DNA of 64,000 bases from Bacteroidales bacterium. Its GTDB lineage: Bacteria; Bacteroidota; Bacteroidia; Bacteroidales; JAUNSR01. The notes under the pieces are model-generated. The model made no database searches and was not told the origin of the DNA. It was given only the letters and a program-made list of their open reading frames with translations. Numbering within the stretch: position 1 is the first letter of the stretch; the number at the start of each line of letters is the position of its first letter. Shown here one piece after another: positions 55,809-64,000 of the stretch. The stretch is taken from contig JAUNSR010000015.1 of the NCBI GenBank assembly GCA_030539115.1, forward strand, positions 1 through 64,000, given 5' to 3'. The translations under genes and the position numbers were made by a program.

Positions 55809-57047
55809 ATGGAATTGACAAAATCATCACAATCACTGACGCGCATAAGATATGCCGTTCTTACAATTTTTATTGCCCAAGGATTATGCTTTTCAAGCTG
55901 GGCAAGTAGAATACCTGACATAAAGGCAATATTTGAAGTTGATTATGCATTGTTATGGGGTATGATATTGTTCCTTATTCCTGTGGGCAAGTTTGTTGCA
56001 ATACCATTGGCGGGATACCTTGTCTCCAAGTTGGGCTCAAAAATAATGGTTCAGGTTAGCATCTTGGGTTATGCATCAACTTTGCTTTTAATAGGCTTGG
56101 CTCATAACATATATTTATTAGGCGCTTTTTTGTTTTGTTTTGGAGTTTTTTGGAATCTGTGTGATATTTCTCTAAACACACAGGCAATAGGCATTGAAAG
56201 AAGAGCCGGCAAGACAATAATGGCTACTTTCCATGGAGGGTGGAGCGTCGGAGCTGTGCTTGGAGCTTTGATTGGTTTTGTTATGATTGTGATGGGGATT
56301 ATTCCCACATGGCATTATATAATTATTACATGTGTAATTTTTGTTGCAGTGCTTATTAATAGAAAATATTTGCAGAATGATGAAACTGCATCTCAGAGTG
56401 AGGAGAAAAAGCTGCAAAAGGAGGAGCCTGCATTGATGAGTTTTGTGAAGAAACCTGAGAAACTTTTGCTTACATTGGGCTTGCTCGGACTTTTTGCCTT
56501 GATAGTTGAAAGTGCCATGTTCGATTGGAGCGGAGTGTATTTTGAAGAGGTTATCAAGGCTCCTAAATCTTTGCAGATAGGTTTCCTTGTTTTCATGATA
56601 ATGATGGCAATAGGCCGTTTCCTTACAAACTTTGCCTACGAGAAGTTGGGTAAGCTTAAAGTTGTGCAGACAGGAGGCTTTTGCATTTTTATCGGTTTCT
56701 TTATCTCTTCATTGCTAACAGGTATTTTTGACTCAATGATTATAAATGTAATTATCAATTCAATTGGATTTATGCTTGTTGGATTAGGCATTTCTTGTAT
56801 GGTGCCTACAATTTACAGTCTTGTCGGAGCCTATTCAAAGACTCCGGTAAGTATAGCTCTTACAATACTTTCGAGCATTAGTTTTATAGGATCTCTTATT
56901 GCCCCAATTTTGATTGGAGGCATTATCTCAACATTTAATATGAAATATGCATATATGGTGATCGGAGTTCTCGGCTTGTGCATAGTTTTGATAACATACA
57001 TGTTGCCGAAGGTTGATACAGCTAAAGTGGCTGAAACTGCAAACTAA
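55809..57047 (+). CDS. Major facilitator superfamily permease
   Basis: A 412-residue protein with twelve predicted helices. FSSWASRIPDIKAIFEVD between helix 1 and 2, then GMILFLIPVGKFVAIPLAGY, LGSKIMVQVS and FHGGWSVGAVLGALIGFVMI mark the FucP/YbjJ-like subgroup of sugar or drug MFS carriers. The substrate is not deducible. It starts 57 bases after the GNAT gene and may be co-transcribed. Confidence 0.88.
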   Translation: MELTKSSQSLTRIRYAVLTIFIAQGLCFSSWASRIPDIKAIFEVDYALLWGMILFLIPVGKFVAIPLAGYLVSKLGSKIMVQVSILGYASTLLLIGLAHNIYLLGAFLFCFGVFWNLCDISLNTQAIGIERRAGKTIMATFHGGWSVGAVLGALIGFVMIVMGIIPTWHYIIITCVIFVAVLINRKYLQNDETASQSEEKKLQKEEPALMSFVKKPEKLLLTLGLLGLFALIVESAMFDWSGVYFEEVIKAPKSLQIGFLVFMIMMAIGRFLTNFAYEKLGKLKVVQTGGFCIFIGFFISSLLTGIFDSMIINVIINSIGFMLVGLGISCMVPTIYSLVGAYSKTPVSIALTILSSISFIGSLIAPILIGGIISTFNMKYAYMVIGVLGLCIVLITYMLPKVDTAKVAETAN

Positions 57048-57064
57048 GTTTATGGCTAAATATT

Positions 57065-57111
57065 AAGGCCTGAGTTTTAAGTGATAATTCTTAAAACTCA
57101 GACCTTTTTTT
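57065..57111 (+). terminator. Terminator after the MFS gene
   Basis: AAGGCCTGAGTTTTAAG (57065-57081) pairs with CTTAAAACTCAGACCTT (57090-57106) with one mismatch, followed by Ts. Confidence 0.85.
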
Positions 57112-57158
57112 ATTCTTTTATAAGAATATATAAAGAAACATCTGTATCGATAATTTTG

Positions 57159-58064
57159 TTAAATCTCAGGATATTTCTCCTCTGAATTTTCCATTACATT
57201 AATAATGTCTTGGTAAGAACCTTTGAAAGGCCCTATATTCTCAATTTTTAAAGAAGAGATAGCGGCAGCAAATCTGCCGGCTTGCTCAAGAGATTCACCC
57301 AAAGCTCTTTTGTAAAGATAGCCTGTCATGTATGTGTCACCGCATCCGGTAGCATCGACAACCTCTTTCGGCTTATAGGCAGGAATGCGTATATATTCAT
57401 CACCTCCTGCATATATTACAGAACCAAGACTGCCCAATGTTATCAGCACTTCTTTAACTCCCCAGTCATAAAGCTGTTTGGCGGCACTTTTAACATCGTT
57501 GTAACCGGTAAGAACCTCCATTTCAAGTTCGTTAGCCTTAAGAAAATGTATATGTTTTAGAGCTTCAAGCTTTTCAGTCCAATCTATAGGATAAACTTTC
57601 TTGCCTCTGACCTCTCTAAGATAGCCTTGAGAATCGACCGAAACTTTCGATTTTGAAGCTACATATTTTAATACATCGAGTGAAAAATCATCAGCCATTA
57701 ATGAACCGAGATGTATAATATTTGCTTCAACATCTTTTACGCTTTCAATTGTGAAAGGATCGGCTTTGGCTAAAACATTCTGAGTTCTGTTGTCTTGGTT
57801 TTCGCCATAAATATTTTCAAAGAAATGAGAATATTTACTCGGCATGGCAGATACATTTATACCCTCACTGCGAAGCTCTTCCACTACAGAGTGCTCGTTT
57901 TCGCCAACCGCTGTTATTAGTTTGTAGTCAATACCTTTTAGGTTTTTTATGGCATGCGTAAAATAAAATGCTGTTCCTCCGGGCATGTGAACCGTATTTT
58001 TAGGAGTTACAACTTTATCTAATGTTATGTGTCCTACGCAGCACAAATCATGTTTCTTTTCCAT
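57159..58064 (-). CDS. PfkB-family carbohydrate kinase
   Basis: A 301-residue ribokinase-fold enzyme: CCVGHITLDKVV start, substrate-site PGGTAFYFTHAIKNL, KANELEMEVLTGY, EVLITLGSLGSVIYAGGDEY and the catalytic VDATGCGDTYMTGYLY (anion hole and base Asp). It phosphorylates a sugar or nucleoside; the close family in Bacteroidales is unassigned. It stands alone. Confidence 0.92.
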   Translation of the reverse strand: MEKKHDLCCVGHITLDKVVTPKNTVHMPGGTAFYFTHAIKNLKGIDYKLITAVGENEHSVVEELRSEGINVSAMPSKYSHFFENIYGENQDNRTQNVLAKADPFTIESVKDVEANIIHLGSLMADDFSLDVLKYVASKSKVSVDSQGYLREVRGKKVYPIDWTEKLEALKHIHFLKANELEMEVLTGYNDVKSAAKQLYDWGVKEVLITLGSLGSVIYAGGDEYIRIPAYKPKEVVDATGCGDTYMTGYLYKRALGESLEQAGRFAAAISSLKIENIGPFKGSYQDIINVMENSEEKYPEI

Positions 58065-58858
58065 TTATAAAACTTTGAATTTGTATTAATGCTGATTTTT
58101 TTCTCATAATTAACAATAGAAATCATGAGCTTTAAGTTTTCTATACTCCAAATTTAATGAAATTCATTTGTTTAATAAATTAAAGTATAATTTTTACCCA
58201 TTAACAACTACTTTTTAAGCCCTTATGAATAAAAATAGTTCTCTTTTTATTGAGCAACCATATATTTGTGGTTTAAAATTTTAAAAAAGCTTTATTTTAA
58301 ATTCAATACCTTAAACTTTGATATTTTAAATTAAAATATTACATTTGGTTGTCAATCAGGTGCAAAGGTAAGATTTAAGTGTTTTTTTGTAGTAGATCGA
58401 AAAAGGTTTAGGCTTAGAATAAAGGTCGCACCTACAATTTCCCTATCAGTTTTATATTTATGCTTATTAATTGTTTTAACAGATTTTCCTGCCAAATTAA
58501 CAATTACTGTCAGCCATACTTTCGTGAAAATAGTTGCTTTTTTTCTTGTATCAATTATATAAACTTGTTTTTAAATCACTCTTTTACTAAGATATACTTA
58601 AGTATTTTGAATTTTTCGACGGTCAAAATTTTACTTTCGACGTTCGAAATTTTATTTTGACTGATGAAAATTTAAAAACAAGAAATTGAATATCTTTTTT
58701 GGCTTTTAATAAGCTGGAAACTAATTAGATAGGTGATTGGGGTTTTGGATTGTATATAAAAATGTCAGATTTTAGAACAACCATTGTTTTAGATGTTCTA
58801 AAACCTGCAAAATATATAAATCACAATTTGAATATTAACAAACGATTTAACATTTGAA
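58065..58858. other. Long intergenic region with the second 21-bp triplet
   Basis: Nearly 800 AT-rich bases without a credible gene: a 66-codon plus-strand frame at 58460-58660 is low complexity. The 21-bp triplet at 58613-58675 is the only ordered feature seen. Confidence 0.5.
58613..58675. repeat. Second triplet of 21-bp direct repeats
   Basis: TCGACGGTCA at 58616, TCGACGTTCG at 58637 and the weaker TGACTGATGA at 58658, each followed by an A/T spacer (AAATTTTACTT type). Same period and motif as at 34978-35043. Confidence 0.7.
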
Positions 58859-59515
58859 TTAGAAAACTAATTTTCCAAAACTGTCGGGATAGACCATTGT
58901 GGGAGAGGGGCTGTTAACAGGATTCCAAGTAAGGAAGTGTGGCAAAGAGGTTTGAGTGGCAATTTTGCCAAAATTACATTCCATATCTTTTGGAAGATTT
59001 AGGACATCGACATCTATTAATGAGAGAGGCAGAGAGACTGTGATTTCCCAACTAAAAAGACCCTCCATTTCATAAAAAGGTCGCTTGCCGATGTCGGAAT
59101 ATCTTTTTATAAGATTAAGCTCCTCTTTTTTGAAAAGCTCCATTGCGTTTGGGTCTGTGCCTTTAGAGGCAAAGCAAGTGCCGATACAATTAAAATCGAA
59201 CAAGTAGTAATTGCTGTTGATTGGGTTTTTTAAAGCAATTGATATTGAACTATCCTCTTCAACGGGAGTTTGGTCGCATGAATTTACAGCCTTAAGGGAA
59301 TTGCCGTTGATGGAAAAAGAAACAAACAAATTTTTTTCTCCTCTTGCAAATTTTACATAGGTAATAGGCTTGTAGGAGTAAATTTTAGGCCAATTATTGC
59401 ATTCAATTATTTGAGAATGAACTTTATCATCAAGAAAGTTTGATATTTTGTCAAGATCTATATTTTCAATCTCCGGCAAATAAGTTATTTGCGTAATTTG
59501 ATTTTTGTAGTTCAT
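58859..59515 (-). CDS. CBM9-like family protein
   Basis: I prefer the ATG complementary to 59513-59515 (MNYKNQITQITYLPEI); the frame is open to 59554. The 218-residue product follows the carbohydrate-binding family 9-like/DOMON pattern: an early V-H-S-Q-I-I-E-C-N-N-W-P, KPITYVKFARGEKNLFVSFS, NPINSNYYLFDFNCIGTCFA and PLSLIDVDVLNLPKDMECNF. No signal peptide. It overlaps the end of the LysE gene by 50 bases, so translation is coupled. Function unknown. Confidence 0.8.
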   Translation of the reverse strand: MNYKNQITQITYLPEIENIDLDKISNFLDDKVHSQIIECNNWPKIYSYKPITYVKFARGEKNLFVSFSINGNSLKAVNSCDQTPVEEDSSISIALKNPINSNYYLFDFNCIGTCFASKGTDPNAMELFKKEELNLIKRYSDIGKRPFYEMEGLFSWEITVSLPLSLIDVDVLNLPKDMECNFGKIATQTSLPHFLTWNPVNSPSPTMVYPDSFGKLVF

Positions 59516-60197
59516 AAAGCAATTCGGTAAGGTTTTGATTTTTAGTATTTCCAATTTTCTTTATTTCAGAGACAGATCCTAATATAAAGCCAACAATAGA
59601 GACAATTACCATAATCAAGGCAATGATTTTATTGACAAGAAAAAGACTTCTTATATTGAAGTGATTTCTTGCTTTGTTCATGGCATAAGTGATGAACAGC
59701 CACCAAGAAAGAGCACCTACAACAATTGATGCATAGCCGATAATATATTGCCACCAAAAGTTTACATCAATAAGAAAATTTGTCCTGGCATAAAGAGCAA
59801 GGTAGAAAAATATAATAAGAGGGTTTGACAGAGTAAGAATTAATCCTGTTGCAAAGTATGTGGCATGATGGCTCGTTTGGGCAGGCGTCTTGTTAAGATC
59901 CTGAACCGGATTTTTCTTCCATAAATAAAATCCGAACAAAAAAATGACAATACTGCCGACAATCTGCAATGAAGATTCATTTGCAGAAATAAAATCAACA
60001 ATAAACGATAGTCCAAGCCCTGAGACCAATGCATAGAAAAGGTCGGAAACTCCGGCACCTAATCCGGTCATTAAGCCTGCGCGTCTGCCTTTATTTAAAG
60101 TTCGTTGAATTACAAGCACACCAATCGGACCCAAAGGCGCCGACACTAAAATTCCTATAAGGATTCCCCAGATGACAGTATAAATCATCAAATTCAC
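59466..60197 (-). CDS. LysE-family exporter
   Basis: A 243-residue inner-membrane protein with six helices. The N-terminal SAPLGPIGVLVIQRTLNKGR contains the LysE/RhtB G-P signature, and GLILTLSNPLIIFFYLALYA the second conserved S-N-P. It exports an amino acid or related metabolite. The last 35 residues (KKIGNTKNQNLTELLYELQK and onward) extend past the usual end and overlap the next gene, so a late frameshift or natural overlap is possible. Confidence 0.9.
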   Translation of the reverse strand: MNLMIYTVIWGILIGILVSAPLGPIGVLVIQRTLNKGRRAGLMTGLGAGVSDLFYALVSGLGLSFIVDFISANESSLQIVGSIVIFLFGFYLWKKNPVQDLNKTPAQTSHHATYFATGLILTLSNPLIIFFYLALYARTNFLIDVNFWWQYIIGYASIVVGALSWWLFITYAMNKARNHFNIRSLFLVNKIIALIMVIVSIVGFILGSVSEIKKIGNTKNQNLTELLYELQKSNYANNLFAGD

Positions 60198-60293
60198 AAT
60201 CTTTACTCTTCTTTTGTTATCTAATTAAAATACCTTGAATGCAAATATAGCTCGAATAAATTTCATTTCATACAAAATGTTTGCTGTTTCTCT

Positions 60294-60323
60294 TTTGTCA
60301 GATTAAGGTTTTGATTAATTTTG
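60294..60323 (+). promoter_or_regulatory. Promoter upstream of purL
   Basis: TTTG (60294-60297), 18 bases, TAATTTTG (60316-60323). Leaves a 5-prime leader of about 110 bases before the purL ATG; no recognisable riboswitch in it. Confidence 0.6.
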
Positions 60324-60442
60324 CAAATCATTTTAATAAGAGAATTAAATTCTTTTTAGTATCGTCTCATAATTTTTATTTAAAAATTGCTTCGATATAA
60401 AAAATTACGAATCTGTTATTACTAACAAGTAACCCAATACAA

Positions 60443-63400
60443 ATGATTCTTTTCTTTAAAACCCCTGAAAAGAATGTGATTGCAGTTAATGCAGATCACA
60501 TTTTGTCTTCCAATGAAATTGAAAAGTTAAGTTGGCTTTTTAGCAATGCCACACCTCTTGAAGAACAACAACTATCCGGATGGTTTGTTGGACCCAGAAA
60601 AGAGATGATAACTCCTTGGAGTACAAATGCTGTGGAGATAACTCAGAATATGGGTCTCGCAGGCATTCTAAGAATAGAGGAGTATTATCCTGTAAGTTCT
60701 TCTGAGGCTGAACACGATCCTATGCTTCAGCGTCTTTACAATTCTCTTACACAGGAGATTTTTACTATCAACAAAAAGCCTGAGCCAATAATTCATATAG
60801 AAGATATAGCCGCATACAACCTTAAAGAGGGTCTTGCTTTAAGTCAGGATGAGATAGATTATCTTAATGAGGTAAGCAAAAGAATTGGCAGAAAACTTAC
60901 AGACAGTGAAGTCTTCGGTTTTTCTCAGGTAAATTCAGAACACTGCCGTCACAAAATATTCAATGGTATATTTGTTGTTGACGGTGAGGAAAAGGAGTCA
61001 TCTTTGTTTAAACTCATCAAAAAGACCTCTGAAACAAATCCAAATAAACTGGTTTCTGCCTATAAAGACAATGTTGCCTTTAACGAAGGACCGGTAGTTG
61101 AGCAGTTTGCTCCTGCCAGCGCAGACAAACCTGATTTCTTTGAAGTGAAAGATATTAAAACAGTAATATCCTTAAAAGCTGAAACTCACAACTTCCCAAC
61201 AACAGTAGAACCTTTTAATGGTGCAGCCACAGGTACCGGCGGTGAGATCAGAGACCGTTTAGGTGGAGGTAAAGCATCTCTTCCTATTGCAGGAACTGCT
61301 GTTTATATGACTTCATATCCTCGTACAAAAAACGGTCGCAAGTGGGAACTTTCCATGAAAGAACGCGCATGGCTTTATCAAACTCCGGAACAAATTCTTA
61401 TTAAAGCTTCAAACGGTGCCTCAGATTTTGGTAACAAGTTCGGTCAGCCTTTGATTTGCGGATCTCTTCTAACTTTCGAGCACGAAGAAAATCTTAAGAA
61501 ATTTGCATTTGATAAAGTTATCATGCTTGCCGGTGGGGTCGGTTATGGAACACTTAGAGATGCCCTTAAGGGTGACCCGACTCCGGGCGACAAGGTTGTT
61601 GTAATGGGAGGTGATAACTATAGAATCGGAATGGGAGGCGGCGCCGTTTCTTCTGTTGAAACAGGAGTTTATGACAATGCCATTGAGCTTAATGCAGTGC
61701 AAAGAGCTAATCCCGAGATGCAGAAAAGAGCGGCAAATGTTGTTAGAGCACTTGCCGAATCGGATGTAAATCCTATTGTCTCTATCCATGACCATGGTGC
61801 AGGCGGACATTTAAATGCACTTTCAGAACTTATTGAAGCAACCGGAGGTATTATCCATATGGATAAATTGCCTGTTGGTGATCCGACTCTTTCTGCTAAG
61901 GAGATTGCAGGAAATGAGTCTCAGGAAAGAATGGGTATGCTTATCAAGGAAAAGGATATCGAAAAGGTAAATAAGATTGCTGATCGTGAGCGTGCTCCTT
62001 TCTATGTCGTTGGTGAAACAACCGATGATATGAAATTTGTTTTCGAGCAGGGTGATGGTGAACGTCCTATAGATCTTAAGCTTGAGGATATGTTCGGCAA
62101 AGCTCCACGTACAGTAATGAATGATAAAACTGTTGAGGAAAACTACTCAGACCTATCATATTCGGAATCAGAAATCGATACTTATCTAAACAATGTGCTT
62201 CAACTTGAAGCAGTAGCTTGTAAAGATTGGTTGACAAATAAGGTTGACCGTTCGGTAACAGGAAAAGTTGCACGTCAGCAGTGTCAGGGAGAAATTCAAC
62301 TTCCTTTGAGCGACTGCGGTGTGGTAGCTCTTGATTACAGAGGCAATAAAGGTATTGCAACCTCTATCGGTCATGCTCCTCAGGTTGCTCTTGTTGATCC
62401 CGCTGCCGGTTCTGTAATGGCAACTGCTGAAGCCTTGACAAACATCGTTTTGGCTCCTTTAAGCGAGGGCCTTTCAAGTGTTTCTTTAAGCGCAAACTGG
62501 ATGTGGCCATGTAAGAATGAGGGTGAAGATGCACGTCTTTACAAAGCTGTTGAGGCTTGTTCTGAATTTGCATGTGAACTTGGCATTAATATTCCAACAG
62601 GAAAGGATTCACTTTCTATGACTCAGAAATATGGTTCTGAGAAAGTTTATGCTCCTGGATGTGTTATTATTTCTGCAGGTGCAGAAGTATCGGATGTTAA
62701 AAAAGTTGTCTCTCCCGTTGTGGTAAATGATGAGAAATATCCATTGTATTATGTCGATTTCTCTTTTGATTCTTTCAAACTTGGAGGTTCTGCTTTTGCT
62801 CAAACAATGAATAAGCTTGGTGTAGAGACACCAACTGTTACTGATTTTGAGTATTTTGGCGATACATTCAATACAATTCAAGAACTTATCTCAAAAGATC
62901 TAATTGTTGCAGGCCATGATATTTCAGCAGGTGGTATGATTACAACATTGCTTGAAATGACTTTTGCAAATACTAAGGGTGGTCTGAATATAGATTTATC
63001 ATCTATACCTGAGACTGACTTGGTTAAGATATTGTTCAGCGAAAATCCGGGTATAATTATTCAGGTAAACAATCCTGCTAAAGTTGAAAAAATATTTGAA
63101 GAGGAGGGTGTAGGATTCTTAAAACTTGGTAAAGTTTCTGACAAACGTGAGATTGTAATCAAGAAAGATTCTAAAACTCTTAATTTCGACATTGACAAAC
63201 TTAGAGATGTTTGGTATGAATCCTCTTATCTTCTCGATAGAAAGCAAAGCGGTGAGACTTGTGCTAAAAACAGATTTGACAATTATAAGAACCAGCCTCT
63301 TGTTTATAGCTTTAACAAAGATTTTAATGGTAAACTTTCCAAATATGGTATCTCTGCAGATCGTAGAGAGAGAACAGGAGTTAAGGCAGCCATTATACGT

Positions 63401-64000
63401 GAAAAAGGTGTGAATGGAGACAGAGAGATGGCTTATTCGCTTTATCTTGCCGGCTTTGATGTGAAAGATGTTCACATGACTGACTTGATAAGTGGACGTG
63501 AGAATCTTGAAGATGTTAATATGATTGTATTCTGTGGCGGTTTCTCAAATTCCGATGTTTGTGGCTCTGCAAAGGGTTGGGCAGGAGGATTCCTTTGGAA
63601 TGAAAAAGCTAAGAAGGCTTTGGATAATTTCTATGCTCGTCCTGATACTCTTTCGTTGGGTATTTGCAATGGCTGTCAGCTGATGGTTGAACTTGGACTG
63701 CTTACTCCTGAGGATGACAACAAACCGAAGATGCTTCATAACGATTCTCATAAATTTGAATCAAACTTTGTCGGACTTACTATTCCACAAAACAATTCAG
63801 TAATGTTTGGCTCTTTATCGGGAAGTAAACTTGGCATTTGGGTTGCTCACGGAGAAGGAAAATTCTCTTTGCCGAAAGATATCGCTCATTATAATGTAAT
63901 TGCAAATTACACTTATAATGCATATCCTGCAAATCCTAATGGTTCGCCGGCTGCAATTGCAGGGATAGCTTCCAAAGATGGACGTCATTTGGCAATGATG
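60443..64000 (+). CDS. purL: Phosphoribosylformylglycinamidine synthase (partial, runs off right edge)
   Basis: The ATG at 60443 starts MILFFKTPEKNVIAVNADHI, and the frame is open to the window end: 1186 codons of an expected 1230 or so. Domains in order: PurS-like N-terminal; FGAM synthase with FSQVNSEHCRHKIFNG, LKAETHNFPTTVEPFNGAAT and GTGGEIRDRLGGGKAS; a second AIRS-like half (around 61780-62990); and a glutamine amidotransferase with nucleophile Cys in SLGICNGCQLM and the preceding VFCGGFSNSDVCGSAKGWAG. It catalyses FGAR plus glutamine plus ATP to FGAM in purine synthesis. Fused large-type PurL is usual for this phylum. Confidence 0.96.
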   Translation, partial: MILFFKTPEKNVIAVNADHILSSNEIEKLSWLFSNATPLEEQQLSGWFVGPRKEMITPWSTNAVEITQNMGLAGILRIEEYYPVSSSEAEHDPMLQRLYNSLTQEIFTINKKPEPIIHIEDIAAYNLKEGLALSQDEIDYLNEVSKRIGRKLTDSEVFGFSQVNSEHCRHKIFNGIFVVDGEEKESSLFKLIKKTSETNPNKLVSAYKDNVAFNEGPVVEQFAPASADKPDFFEVKDIKTVISLKAETHNFPTTVEPFNGAATGTGGEIRDRLGGGKASLPIAGTAVYMTSYPRTKNGRKWELSMKERAWLYQTPEQILIKASNGASDFGNKFGQPLICGSLLTFEHEENLKKFAFDKVIMLAGGVGYGTLRDALKGDPTPGDKVVVMGGDNYRIGMGGGAVSSVETGVYDNAIELNAVQRANPEMQKRAANVVRALAESDVNPIVSIHDHGAGGHLNALSELIEATGGIIHMDKLPVGDPTLSAKEIAGNESQERMGMLIKEKDIEKVNKIADRERAPFYVVGETTDDMKFVFEQGDGERPIDLKLEDMFGKAPRTVMNDKTVEENYSDLSYSESEIDTYLNNVLQLEAVACKDWLTNKVDRSVTGKVARQQCQGEIQLPLSDCGVVALDYRGNKGIATSIGHAPQVALVDPAAGSVMATAEALTNIVLAPLSEGLSSVSLSANWMWPCKNEGEDARLYKAVEACSEFACELGINIPTGKDSLSMTQKYGSEKVYAPGCVIISAGAEVSDVKKVVSPVVVNDEKYPLYYVDFSFDSFKLGGSAFAQTMNKLGVETPTVTDFEYFGDTFNTIQELISKDLIVAGHDISAGGMITTLLEMTFANTKGGLNIDLSSIPETDLVKILFSENPGIIIQVNNPAKVEKIFEEEGVGFLKLGKVSDKREIVIKKDSKTLNFDIDKLRDVWYESSYLLDRKQSGETCAKNRFDNYKNQPLVYSFNKDFNGKLSKYGISADRRERTGVKAAIIREKGVNGDREMAYSLYLAGFDVKDVHMTDLISGRENLEDVNMIVFCGGFSNSDVCGSAKGWAGGFLWNEKAKKALDNFYARPDTLSLGICNGCQLMVELGLLTPEDDNKPKMLHNDSHKFESNFVGLTIPQNNSVMFGSLSGSKLGIWVAHGEGKFSLPKDIAHYNVIANYTYNAYPANPNGSPAAIAGIASKDGRHLAMM

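Noticed and set aside
60324-60442. Purine riboswitch in the purL leader
   Set aside because: No conserved purine-aptamer loop sequences or three-way-junction pairing could be found by eye.

Overview
The window reads as a Bacteroidales (Bacteroidota) chromosome segment. The evidence is a TonB receptor with a carboxypeptidase-like N-terminal module, families largely restricted to this phylum (DUF4876, DUF6850, DUF4857, DUF4250, PepSY-like lipoproteins, 7TM-AraC regulators), IS30 and IntDOT-like integrase remnants, and many promoters of the Bacteroides type (TTTG, 19-21 bases, TAnnTTTG). The genus cannot be fixed by eye. Base composition changes sharply: roughly 1-16.4 kb is clearly GC-richer, and the rest is AT-rich.

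1-4.2 kb is mobile-element debris: a nearly complete tyrosine integrase running off the left edge, a decayed AraC regulator, an integrase N-terminal fragment, and the tail of a helicase-nuclease gene broken by a stop codon. 4.2-14.8 kb holds an eleven-gene leftward envelope operon (small membrane protein, OmpA-like protein, coiled-coil exported protein, transglycosylase-like protein, three zinc-ribbon membrane proteins, two exported beta proteins, two lipoproteins) with a 7TM-AraC regulator just upstream. A 78-bp hairpin-forming tandem repeat lies inside it. A DUF234-type ATPase follows, and the composition change and a tRNA-end-like sequence near 16.7 kb may mark the island edge.

17-37 kb is AT-rich. 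It carries a nucleotidyltransferase, a CE1-type esterase, an FMN reductase, a ZIP transporter, two tandem membrane paralogues, a glycan-degradation cluster (TIM-barrel lipoprotein, two GH71/99-WbsX-like proteins with CBM9-like tails, a GH127-type enzyme), PepSY-like proteins beside a two-component system, an M15 peptidase and a ModF-like ABC protein. Six copies of an approximately 75-bp structured, promoter-like repeat are scattered here. In the better copies an ATG follows the promoter-like box by 23-33 bases: two lead into the kinase and response regulator, one into a broken outer-membrane protein gene, and two open only 5-9 codon ORFs.

37.5-41.4 kb: an AraC regulator diverges from an operon of exported amidohydrolase, ABM-cupin protein and lipoprotein flavodoxin, with the stump of an aldo/keto reductase at its head. 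41.6-42.2 kb: DUF4250 and tRNA-Asp. 42.5-52.9 kb: a leftward eight-gene locus (TonB receptor, DUF4876 lipoprotein, DUF6850 barrel, OB-like lipoprotein, PepSY-TM protein, ABC ATPase and permease, DUF4857), probably for uptake or handling of an unidentified, perhaps metal-containing, ligand. 53-64 kb is mostly ordinary: a YeaQ-type protein, phenylacetate-CoA ligase, GNAT, MFS permease, PfkB kinase, CBM9-like protein, LysE exporter and purL, which runs off the right edge.

All family names rest on reading motifs by eye; no database search was run.
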